A DNA stretch of 8,979 nucleotides from Bacteroidota bacterium (GCA_003485825.1 DNHN01000168.1:1-8979); one strand, 5' to 3'. Shown: positions 1-8,464, counted from the first letter of the stretch. Made by a program: numbers and translations. The notes: a model not told the origin generated them from the sequence alone.

Positions 1-1
1 T

Positions 2-67
2 TTCTATGAGTCTCAGGATTCAACTGTACTTTACCCTAGTGGAGTTTATTTTGAGGAAGAGGATCGC
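2..67 (+). other. In-frame open extension upstream of ATG 68 (possible N-terminus of the giant protein)
   Basis: These 22 codons carry no stop in the frame of the giant gene and read as an ordinary mixed protein sequence (FYESQDS.., then YPSGVYFEEEDR) with the same codon style as the gene body. There is no in-frame ATG in them, so if they are coding the start lies off the window. Alternatives: the end of a previous gene in frame 1 (TGA at 7-9) followed by an untranslated leader, or a previous gene in frame 3 ending at TAA 87-89 and overlapping the giant gene by 22 nt. The frame-3 reading is strongly hydrophobic and basic and looks less protein-like. The window alone cannot decide. Confidence 0.4.
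53..63 (+). promoter_or_regulatory. Possible Shine-Dalgarno tract before ATG 68
   Basis: GAGGAAGAGGA ends four bases before ATG 68. Its GAGGA/AGGA elements sit about 4-9 bases from the start, an acceptable ribosome-binding geometry. This is the main support for ATG 68 as the true start. Caution: in the giant gene's own frame the same bases read Glu-Glu-Glu-Asp, so the purines could simply be coding, and the two downstream genes lack comparable sites. Confidence 0.4.
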
Positions 68-3000
68 ATGGCTTTTATTCCTGAGGTAACTCCTCTATCT
101 GGGGTTACTGACGCCCCTATATACGGAGACCCATACATGTCTGTTGACCCTTTGACTGGTAGAGAGGTTGCTAGCAGTAAAAGAAACTTGACCAACGAGG
201 AGGTGGAAGCGGTAAACAAAAAGAAAGAAACCTACTTAAAAGAAGAGTTCCAAAAACTGTCGGAGGGCATGACAGATGAGGAAAAGGCTGAGTTCGAGGA
301 GATCATTCGTGATAGAAGTGGAGTTGCTATGTCTCTCAGAGGGGACAAAAACTTCGGCGGCACTGGACTTGAGTTTACTGGTCACTTGGATTTTATAGGC
401 GGACTAGCAGACCTTCCAGGAATTATCGCTTCAGCTCCAGTTCACCTTGGCGCTCACATTGATTATCAGATTGCTATGTCTATGGCGAAAACTGAAGAAG
501 AAAGAAACGAAATAGAAGAAACCAATAGGTCTATACATGACAGAATTGAGTCTGATTTTGATGCAGGCGGAAAAGAATGGGCGGAGAATTTATCTGCTTT
601 TGATGTGAGCGGAAAAGGTGCAATGGAAAGCCTTTTCGATGGAGATATATACGGTGGGCTCATAAAGGCTACAAATTCGATTGGTGAAATGGCTCCAGAC
701 ACTGTGGCCGCTATGGGTTTAAGCATGTTTACTGGGGGTGCTGGAGTAGGGCTCTTGTTCTATACCAATAGCATGGTGAGAACTTTTAACTCTGTAAGGA
801 ACGAGGAGTGGTACAAGAACTCTTCTGGCATGGAGAGAGCTCTTTTTCTAAATGGGATGTCTATTCTTGAGGCCGCCACGGAGAAGGTTGCAACTGCTGC
901 CCAATTAAGACTATTGACCGCTAACACTACTAGGGGGTTGGGAGAAACCACCAGGTCTCTTGCGAAAAGAAAAATGACTAACTTTTTTGGAGACGCAGGC
1001 ATAGACACAGGTATGGAGTTAGTCAACACAATAGGTCAGGCCTCTATGGAGTACAAAGCAGGGGGGAGAACAGACTTTGAAGGCTTTGCTTACGAGTTAG
1101 GAGATGTTGCCCTTTCTAGTTTTGGCTTGAGTGGTAGTACCTCATTAGTTGGAGCAGCTAAGAACAAGATCAGCGCATCTCTTTCTTCTAGCGCGGACAT
1201 AAACAACATGGGTGCGACTAGGTTTTTCCGAACAGAAATGGAAAGCATCATCAGTTCTACTGAAGCGAACAGTAAAGAAAGAGAGGTTGCTTTAAATGCA
1301 CTTACTGAAGAGATGGGTGTTATAGGCGCTCTTCAGCTGGACTCGTTTGAGTTTCATCAGTTTATAGGTGATCAGAATGCGGCTGACGGTATTGAGCTTC
1401 TTGACAATTCGCTTGAGCTAGTATCAATAACCAAACAAATCGAAGCCAGCACATCCAACAAAGAAAAAGAAGCCCTGAGGTTGCAGGCAGAAAAGATTAT
1501 AGCTGACAGAACAAAGATTGAAGGTAAGTATATCAATTTGTTTGCCGCTCAAGAAGGTATCATGGAGGGTGCTCAAGTATCCAACAGACTAGAGACATTA
1601 AACGAAAGAGCCTCTATGTTCGAGGCTTACGCAAAAAAACTAGAGAGTCAAGACAACCCTATTCAGGCTGACTCAATGCGTAAAAGAGCCGAGAGGGTAA
1701 GAAACTCTGCTGAGTCTCTTGAGGTTCAAATGGAGCTAAATGAAAAGGTATCTAGCGGGGATGTCTTATCCAGCGAGGGTAGAAACGTCAGCAACATTAC
1801 CGATAAGATTGTTGAAATGGATGTGGCTCAGGTTGTCGTTGACGCTGAGATAGCTAGCATGCTTGAGAAGAGAGGTTACAAAAAAGTTGAGTACAGCGGA
1901 AGCGGAACAGATCAGTTTTTGATGGTTGACTCTGTTTATCCTGTTGCTTTAGTAAACCCTCAATCTACTTCTTTTGAAGAGGCTCAATCAGAAATAGCAT
2001 TAAACAGAATAGTTGACTCAGGATCCATCAACGAAGAGTTCAGACCTCAGTTGATTTCTGAGCTTGCCAGAATGACTCAAAGAGGAGCTAATGAAACAGA
2101 CTTGTTTAAAAAAGCTTCAGAGCTGCTTAGTGATTCAGAAAAGGCCAAGGTTGCGGAAATATCAGAAAGAAGATTAGAAGATATTGAAGACGAAACCAAA
2201 AACCCAGAAGCCGTACTAACCGATAGCGCTAGTCAATCTCTTGGTGTTTTGTCTAAGGCCTTCTCTGGAACCCAAGCGACAGTAATCTCAGATCTAGAGC
2301 TGGCAAGAAGACAGATTAAATCGGTTCAGGTAGACTCCGCTTTGACTCAAGATCAAAAGAACGATAAGATTGACAGAATTAAACAACAATACCTGTCTGG
2401 ATCAAATGAAATCAAGGCTTTTTATGACAAAGTTTCTGGAGAAGTATTCTTGACGGAAAGCGCTACATCAAAAGACGTCGTTGAGGAGTACGCTCACTCG
2501 TATATCCACAAGAAACTACAAGGCGTAGACAACGTTGGAAAGCAATTAAGGTCTGACTTGAACGGAATAATGGAGTCGGATCAGGTTCTTGTTGATGCTG
2601 TTAATGAGAAGATGAGGTACTACAGGGAGGAGTTTGGGGCTAGCGACAGAACGCTGGCTGAGGAAAAGTACGTAGAGATTATAGCCGCTTATGTAGCTAA
2701 TGAGAAAAGCCTAAAGGCTTCCACTATCGACAGGATGACTCAGTTTTTCGCTAAGCTATTCCCTTCATTTACTGAGAGTGGAGGTAGCTCTAGGGCAGTT
2801 CTAGATAAGCTGTCTAAAAGCCTGAGAGACGGAAACAGTCAGGCTATTTCCGATCAGTTCGATGAGCTGTTCAAGCTTGACCCTAGTGAGCAAGCTAAAG
2901 TAGATGGAGCCCAGCAAGTTTCCGTTTCTGATCAAACAGCTTACAGCGCTAATAGAAAGCCTACCTTTCTGGACAATAAGAAAGTTACGTACTACAAGTC

Positions 3001-6000
3001 ATATGATTCATCGTATGACTCTACTTCCAGGACGTACGGGGGTCCGCAGTCATATACCTTTAATGACTATTTCCATTTTGCTAACTGGTATAGAAAGATG
3101 ACTGGAAATGGTGCTCACACTAGGATCGGTCAAATGACATACGTGGATGATTCGGGTAATACAAAAACCTTAAACCCACCAAAGCAACTGCTTGACAGAA
3201 ACACTGGAACTCCAGTAATTATGCGGCCAGCCATGAAGAGCATGCATCAGACCTCCCTCGAAAGGGGGCAAGCAGAGGCTAATGAGAGAAGCGAGAGAAG
3301 GCTATCAGCTATTAAAGCAGAGCAGCTAGCAAAAGAACAGCTTTGGGAAGTTATGAAGCGTGAAGATCAATTCATAGGTGGAGGAAATGCCAACGCAATA
3401 ATCCAAGAGCTTATGTCTGATTTTACTCCTGAGGGCGTGAATAGCGAGACAAAAACGAATAGGTTTGGCGAGCCAATAAAAGAAAACGTAAAAGGATCTC
3501 CTGAATATCATGAAGCTCTTCTTGATAGGGTGAACGATTACGTGCAAGAGAATTACCCTGGTGAGTCTATACTTTACTCAGCTGCCTTTAGAAGATCTCT
3601 TTCAGAAGCTTCTGACATGAAGCCTGCTCAAAAAAGGAAGCTTTTAGAGGATGGGATAAGAAGAACTAAAGACTTACTAGATCCAGAAACTTTAGCTCAG
3701 ATTAATCTGTACATGGATCAAGCTGGTAAGGGTAAAATAGGTAGCGGAGTTCCAGCTCACTTGATGCAGCAGATGTATTTTGCTATGTTAATTCAGGAAA
3801 CTCAAATGGAGTTAATCCTAAACGGTGACGATTTGACAAAGAACAAAGAGGATATGGCTTTGATGAGCGAGGTTGTCGCTAAAGAGCTGATGTTTGTGGA
3901 TGATTTTCTAAACAAAAACCCAAGAAACTTTTATAAGAATTTCTACAAGCAGGTAAACTCCACTAAGAATAAAGACGGATCATACAGCGATCCTTTAGCT
4001 ATACAGACTGTAGGGAAGTCTCAAGACTCTGAAGGTAACTTTACCGTAGATAACCCCCAGAAGCTAGAGCTGGCCAGAAAGCACAAAGACTTGCTTATCG
4101 CTATAGTTGCCGTAACCTCAAACGGAAACAGAGCCGTTCCCAATCTGTCTGAGAGTTTAAGAATTTATTCTGCTGTTCTTGAAGACCTTTTGCAAACACC
4201 TGGCAAAAACCCATCTAAAGTAGACTTCGCTAGAACAAAGCTGTTGATAGAGTCTATGACTAGCCAAGGTCTTAAAGCTTCTCAATTTAACGGTCAAAGA
4301 AGCGCTATTCCTATAGCTGTTGGGTTAAAGAACCTCCTCAATATTGACGGAATCTCAAATGGACTTCCTCATTACAGGTTTGAAGCTCCTTCTACATTTA
4401 AGAGAGACGCATTAAAAAAGACAGGAGAAAATCGGATCAATATTCAGGATTCTCTAGGTAATTGGTCTAAGGTAGGTGCTTTTATGAGCAACCTATATCA
4501 AGACCAATCTGTAGTAACTCAAGACAGGCACCTGGTTAATTACCTAGATTCTAGGTATAGACCTTCTGAGGTTGTTAGTTTTCAAGTGGGAGACGTCCTC
4601 TCCGTGTTAAGGGAATTTGAGTATGGAAGAATAGATGCTGTTCAAAAAGAATGGATGGTAACAACAGCTGATGGATCTACCGTATATGATTTAAAGAAGG
4701 TTGCTAAGTGGGTTAAAGACAACATGGGCTCAAAGTCTACTAGGTCTGACGGAACGGTAGTCTGCACGGGGGACAACTTAAAAAAAGAATTAAGGTATTT
4801 ATACGACAATCATATGACCCAAAAAGGGTCAGCTGGAAAGCTTTTTGAAGGTAATATCGAGGTAGTTGACTCTATTGTTGAGCAGTTAAGAAAGAAAAAA
4901 GGATACAAGTCGGTAACAAGAAGCGAGGTTATGCAGATGATTTTCGCTGCTAATCATGTACTTCCTCAGGCCGTAGGCGTTTCAAACAGGATCTATGATG
5001 ACTTCTCTCAAGAGACATTTGAAAAAGCAATAGATAAGCTTCAATCTTCTGTTGCTCAACAAGGTACTCCAGCTGAAATGCTTAGTCGATTTACGAAAAT
5101 AGCCGATATAGAGGCGGACTTTAAAGGAAAGCCTGACTCTGAAAAGCTCCAGGCATACATAGATAGGGCAGATCTAAGTGAAGGTATGGGTCAATTCCTG
5201 AAAGGAGAGAACACCGAAGTTGTGATGTTCTCGGCAAAGAAGACGCTTAATCTATCGGCTCATCCACAAAGCAGGTCCTACAATCTTCCTGGAATATTTA
5301 AGGGTAGAAGCGTGAAGTCTATGCAGAACGTAAAGTTTGGCACTGGAAAGATTGATATTAACAAACTACTAGAAGGGAGAGCTTCAGAGGCTAACGTAAA
5401 GGGAAAGGTGTCTGAAAATAAACCATCAGATCAGTTTGATGAATTCGTTGAGGGTGTGGTATTCATGAGGCATCCTCTTCACGGAGACTCTTTTGTTGAC
5501 TCTTACGGGAACATCATCAAGAGTGCTGAGCAGGTGTATATGTCAGGTGATGTCATCATTGCTTCTGGAAAAGTTAGGTATGCTGGGAACTCTATTGAGA
5601 GAGGGAAGAAGTCGGAGAACATAGTCATAGAAAACCCAGAGCATTTCCGAGCGTTTAACAACTTCATGTCTATCATGAAGCAGAGAAACCAGTCTCTAGC
5701 TAATGAGTCTCAGGAGATGTTTGAGATGGCTTACAAGTCATTGACGGCTAAGGATCGAGCAAGGTTTGCCAACCTAACCATAGACGAGCACGGCAACGTA
5801 ATAAAAGGGAGAAGGCTGAGAGGTACGTCTAAGCGTCTTGCAAACTCTTCTGAGTTCGGAAGGTTTAAAAACGAAATCATAAGCAATCCAGAAAACTACA
5901 TTGATAGACAGAGCATTGCAAATGAAAAGAAAAACCTAGAAGAGCTTAGTGCTCAAGAGCTAGTTAGCTTGATGAGGGGTGACGCTTTGGATAATTTAGC

Positions 6001-8464
6001 TACCAGAAATGATGATGTTGGTGTTCTTGCTGGTATCGAGCTAATAAACAGGATGCAAGAAACAGGCAATGATATAGGCATTGCTGGAGTCCTGGACAGG
6101 TTGGCTGCGGTTGGAACGACAGCTGGTAGGATTCTTAGGCACATGGCTGAACTGAAGACGAGCAGCCCTCAGGGAATGGCAAGTGTGATAATCAAGAAAG
6201 CAGAAGCGCAGGGTAAGATTCTTTCTGAAGAGCAAAAGAACAAAATCCTTGAAGCCACCAAAACATACATGGCGGCTTACAAGAAAGCTCAAGACTTACT
6301 GGAAAGAGGAATTGCTGGAGAGGATGTAGAAGCTGAGTTTAAAAAAGCGAAGAAAGACTTAAACGAAACTCAGTCTAAGCTTGATACTCTTGCTAATATG
6401 TATACGGAAAAAACCTGGTCCGAGATAGGCACTCAACTCGTTCAGGGGAATTTGCTTACTATGATGTCTCAGTCTAGGAACGTGCTTTACAACCTAGCAA
6501 ACGTAATACCGAAGACTGTAATTGATATTATGTCGATGCCTACTTCCAAGGCTTTTGAGCTTATGGGCTTACATAAAGAAAAAAGAAAGCTGTCTCTTGC
6601 TGGGTACTTGTACGCTTTAAGAAAGTTCGGGGCTGGATCCGTGGAGGCTATGGAGCAAGTGATTACGGGCAGGGAAGAAGATATGTCTGAGTGGAGGATG
6701 AGCAGAGGGTTCATGCCTATCAGGTCATTAATGGCTGCTATGTCAAGCGACCTTCCAGAGGGTGTTACTCTCAGAAATGAAGTTAATCAAAGAGCTAAGC
6801 TTTTGGTTCAGGGAACCCTTGGGATTCCTGCCGAGGCTATGTTCAGGCTGCTTAGTTTGGGTGATGTTCCTTTTAGAAGATTTGCTGAGGGGTTGGAGCT
6901 TTACAGTCTAGCAAAAGCAAAAGGTCTTGAAGGTGATGCTCTCGCTCAGTTCTTAAAGTTCCCTGATAAAAACAGCGCAGAGCAAGGAGCAACCGAAGGT
7001 AGAAAGCTAACCTTCCAGGAGCCTATGGGTCTTGCAAGAGGGAGCATGTGGATCATTGACAACATCTCAAGAGGGATGGGCGAAGCATTTAAGAATGTGA
7101 AGGGTTTTGACGCTGAAGGGTTCTTTAAATACCTTATTAGGCTTAATGTTCCTTACGTGTCTACGATAGCTAACTTTACCGAAGAGACCCTTACGTACGC
7201 CTCTCCAGTTGTTGGAATTGGAAAGATGGGCATTCAGATGGGCAATAAAGACTACACAGAGGCTTCTAAAACTCTGAGTAAGGTCATGGTTGGACAAGTG
7301 ATAAGCACGACAGCCTTGCATCTTATTTCTAAGGGTCTTCTAAGCGGAAGCGTAGACTGGGAGGATGATGAAAAAACAAACCTCATGTATGATACATTCC
7401 CGCCAAACAGCATAAACGTTGACGGGTTAAGAAGAATGCTAGAGGGTGGTGATCCTGCTCCGCAGGCTGGCGATGAGTTTAGATCTTATCAGACTCTTGG
7501 CGTTTTCGGAACTATCATGGGTGCTTATGCTCACTCTACCTCTCCAGAAGCCGCAAAAGAAATGGCTGAACAACCCTTTAGCGGAAACAATGTGCTGAAA
7601 AAAGTTTTCGGATTCGATAATGTATCAGTGATGGCGTACATGATGGATCAAAGCTTCCTGCAAGGGTTAAATGGAATCACAAGTGTAATCTCAAGCACTA
7701 AAGATCCTGAAGATTTCGAAAGGGCATTCTTTAGATATGCAGAAACAATATCTAAGGCTTTCTCTTCTATGTTCCTACCTAACGTGTTAAGCGGAATTGA
7801 TCAGTCAAGCAGGGAATTCATGCCAGATAAGCGAGATGTAGATCTAGCAGACAGAATAAAAAACCACGTAAGGGAAAGGACTTTCGACACTGGAGGTCTT
7901 CCAGTAAAAGTGAATTGGAAAGGTGAGAGAATTGATCAAGCTCCTGTTGGTGGAAATCAGTTTGCGTACTATATGTTTGACGCAACCAAAAAACGAGAAG
8001 CCTCACAGGATGACACCTCTATAGAGATATTAAACCTATACCTAAGGACTGGAGTATTAACCAAGGCTGTTGGGACACCTTATTATGCTTCTTCTGTGTA
8101 TAGAAAAATACGTAAACCTTCGGTTCGTAGAGGCAAGGCTAAAAAAGCTTATCAAGCCTTGGGGGTTAATTACAGCTTTTTAGAAGGCCCAGAAGAAGAC
8201 TTTAACATCAAGCTTACTGCTGAGGAAGTAAATAACGCTCTTGAAATGAGCAATGTACCGAGATACAATGAAATCAAGAATTTCATGCAAACAGAAGAGT
8301 ATCAATCTATGACAGACGTTGAGAAGATAGAATCTCTTGATGACATCAACGATAGATATAAGTCTCTTCTATCGTATAACCCAGACGGTTCGTTTATGGA
8401 GCACAGTAAGTATATATTGGAGTTAATGGAAACGAGACACCTAGAGCAGTATGGACAAAATTAA
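68..8464 (+). CDS. Giant multidomain phage virion protein (large polyvalent / putative DNA-ejection protein)
   Basis: One open frame of 2798 codons, ending in TAA. Seen in sequence: a charged N-terminus (residues 1-95); Gly-rich hydrophobic segments near 108-126, 208-234 and 345-362; helical, partly coiled-coil sequence about 375-590; a zincin-like region about 720-920 with E806-E-Y-A-H810 in place of HExxH and a later E866..E870 helix; a Tyr/Ser-rich linker about 959-1060; a segment 1341-1491 ending VTQDRH (1483-1488); a coiled coil about 2060-2115; and a C-terminal module about 2119-2590 with QSRNVLYN, VPYVSTIANF, DWEDDE..PPNSINV, YQTLGVFGT and QSFLQG. Known of the family: this C-terminal module recurs at the ends of giant phage proteins called large polyvalent or internal virion proteins, thought to be packaged and ejected with DNA. 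Inferred: virion location and ejection role. The peptidase is probably inactive. The start is uncertain: ATG 68 follows a purine-rich tract, but the frame is open back to base 2, so the gene may be 5'-partial. The downstream holin-like gene overlaps its last 14 nt. Phage giant-protein identity is fairly sure; exact role is not. Confidence 0.85.
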   Translation: MAFIPEVTPLSGVTDAPIYGDPYMSVDPLTGREVASSKRNLTNEEVEAVNKKKETYLKEEFQKLSEGMTDEEKAEFEEIIRDRSGVAMSLRGDKNFGGTGLEFTGHLDFIGGLADLPGIIASAPVHLGAHIDYQIAMSMAKTEEERNEIEETNRSIHDRIESDFDAGGKEWAENLSAFDVSGKGAMESLFDGDIYGGLIKATNSIGEMAPDTVAAMGLSMFTGGAGVGLLFYTNSMVRTFNSVRNEEWYKNSSGMERALFLNGMSILEAATEKVATAAQLRLLTANTTRGLGETTRSLAKRKMTNFFGDAGIDTGMELVNTIGQASMEYKAGGRTDFEGFAYELGDVALSSFGLSGSTSLVGAAKNKISASLSSSADINNMGATRFFRTEMESIISSTEANSKEREVALNALTEEMGVIGALQLDSFEFHQFIGDQNAADGIELLDNSLELVSITKQIEASTSNKEKEALRLQAEKIIADRTKIEGKYINLFAAQEGIMEGAQVSNRLETLNERASMFEAYAKKLESQDNPIQADSMRKRAERVRNSAESLEVQMELNEKVSSGDVLSSEGRNVSNITDKIVEMDVAQVVVDAEIASMLEKRGYKKVEYSGSGTDQFLMVDSVYPVALVNPQSTSFEEAQSEIALNRIVDSGSINEEFRPQLISELARMTQRGANETDLFKKASELLSDSEKAKVAEISERRLEDIEDETKNPEAVLTDSASQSLGVLSKAFSGTQATVISDLELARRQIKSVQVDSALTQDQKNDKIDRIKQQYLSGSNEIKAFYDKVSGEVFLTESATSKDVVEEYAHSYIHKKLQGVDNVGKQLRSDLNGIMESDQVLVDAVNEKMRYYREEFGASDRTLAEEKYVEIIAAYVANEKSLKASTIDRMTQFFAKLFPSFTESGGSSRAVLDKLSKSLRDGNSQAISDQFDELFKLDPSEQAKVDGAQQVSVSDQTAYSANRKPTFLDNKKVTYYKSYDSSYDSTSRTYGGPQSYTFNDYFHFANWYRKMTGNGAHTRIGQMTYVDDSGNTKTLNPPKQLLDRNTGTPVIMRPAMKSMHQTSLERGQAEANERSERRLSAIKAEQLAKEQLWEVMKREDQFIGGGNANAIIQELMSDFTPEGVNSETKTNRFGEPIKENVKGSPEYHEALLDRVNDYVQENYPGESILYSAAFRRSLSEASDMKPAQKRKLLEDGIRRTKDLLDPETLAQINLYMDQAGKGKIGSGVPAHLMQQMYFAMLIQETQMELILNGDDLTKNKEDMALMSEVVAKELMFVDDFLNKNPRNFYKNFYKQVNSTKNKDGSYSDPLAIQTVGKSQDSEGNFTVDNPQKLELARKHKDLLIAIVAVTSNGNRAVPNLSESLRIYSAVLEDLLQTPGKNPSKVDFARTKLLIESMTSQGLKASQFNGQRSAIPIAVGLKNLLNIDGISNGLPHYRFEAPSTFKRDALKKTGENRINIQDSLGNWSKVGAFMSNLYQDQSVVTQDRHLVNYLDSRYRPSEVVSFQVGDVLSVLREFEYGRIDAVQKEWMVTTADGSTVYDLKKVAKWVKDNMGSKSTRSDGTVVCTGDNLKKELRYLYDNHMTQKGSAGKLFEGNIEVVDSIVEQLRKKKGYKSVTRSEVMQMIFAANHVLPQAVGVSNRIYDDFSQETFEKAIDKLQSSVAQQGTPAEMLSRFTKIADIEADFKGKPDSEKLQAYIDRADLSEGMGQFLKGENTEVVMFSAKKTLNLSAHPQSRSYNLPGIFKGRSVKSMQNVKFGTGKIDINKLLEGRASEANVKGKVSENKPSDQFDEFVEGVVFMRHPLHGDSFVDSYGNIIKSAEQVYMSGDVIIASGKVRYAGNSIERGKKSENIVIENPEHFRAFNNFMSIMKQRNQSLANESQEMFEMAYKSLTAKDRARFANLTIDEHGNVIKGRRLRGTSKRLANSSEFGRFKNEIISNPENYIDRQSIANEKKNLEELSAQELVSLMRGDALDNLATRNDDVGVLAGIELINRMQETGNDIGIAGVLDRLAAVGTTAGRILRHMAELKTSSPQGMASVIIKKAEAQGKILSEEQKNKILEATKTYMAAYKKAQDLLERGIAGEDVEAEFKKAKKDLNETQSKLDTLANMYTEKTWSEIGTQLVQGNLLTMMSQSRNVLYNLANVIPKTVIDIMSMPTSKAFELMGLHKEKRKLSLAGYLYALRKFGAGSVEAMEQVITGREEDMSEWRMSRGFMPIRSLMAAMSSDLPEGVTLRNEVNQRAKLLVQGTLGIPAEAMFRLLSLGDVPFRRFAEGLELYSLAKAKGLEGDALAQFLKFPDKNSAEQGATEGRKLTFQEPMGLARGSMWIIDNISRGMGEAFKNVKGFDAEGFFKYLIRLNVPYVSTIANFTEETLTYASPVVGIGKMGIQMGNKDYTEASKTLSKVMVGQVISTTALHLISKGLLSGSVDWEDDEKTNLMYDTFPPNSINVDGLRRMLEGGDPAPQAGDEFRSYQTLGVFGTIMGAYAHSTSPEAAKEMAEQPFSGNNVLKKVFGFDNVSVMAYMMDQSFLQGLNGITSVISSTKDPEDFERAFFRYAETISKAFSSMFLPNVLSGIDQSSREFMPDKRDVDLADRIKNHVRERTFDTGGLPVKVNWKGERIDQAPVGGNQFAYYMFDATKKREASQDDTSIEILNLYLRTGVLTKAVGTPYYASSVYRKIRKPSVRRGKAKKAYQALGVNYSFLEGPEEDFNIKLTAEEVNNALEMSNVPRYNEIKNFMQTEEYQSMTDVEKIESLDDINDRYKSLLSYNPDGSFMEHSKYILELMETRHLEQYGQN
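8451..8464 (+). promoter_or_regulatory. 14-nt overlap coupling the giant virion gene to the holin-like gene
   Basis: The holin-like ATG (8451-8453) precedes the giant gene's TAA (8462-8464) in a different frame. The bases just upstream (..ACCTAGAGCAGT) hold at most a weak TAGAG element, so initiation probably depends on ribosomes finishing the giant gene. This would tie lysis-protein output to late virion synthesis. The coupling is inferred from geometry only. Confidence 0.5.

Noticed and set aside
466..1029. Two minus-strand open frames (about 86 and 89 codons) opposite the N-terminal part of the giant gene
   Set aside because: They lie wholly inside the well-supported giant gene, have Ser/Ala/Leu-rich shadow composition and show no start context or domain.
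2904..3101. A 65-codon + strand open frame in another phase within the giant gene
   Set aside because: It is embedded in the low-complexity region of the main gene, where altered composition lowers stop frequency. There is no ribosome-binding site and its product is not protein-like.
3326..3547. Minus-strand open frame of about 73 codons rich in Phe, His and Ile
   Set aside because: It is a complement shadow of the Lys/Glu/Asn-rich main gene, with no supporting signal.
6..5716. A 13-base string (ATGAGTCTCAGGA) found near base 6 and again near 5704, considered as a direct repeat
   Set aside because: Both copies fall in the same frame and encode similar residues (ESQD and ESQE), and the match does not extend. 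It is probably coincidence from shared codon choice.
5953..8006. Five further minus-strand open frames of 62-84 codons
   Set aside because: All are nested opposite the conserved coding region of the giant gene. Two overlap each other, and none resembles a known family.
68..8464. The possibility that the giant gene is several genes fused by sequencing or assembly error
   Set aside because: There is no frame change, no internal start with a ribosome-binding site at the module borders, and codon style is uniform. Giant multidomain proteins are normal in this family.
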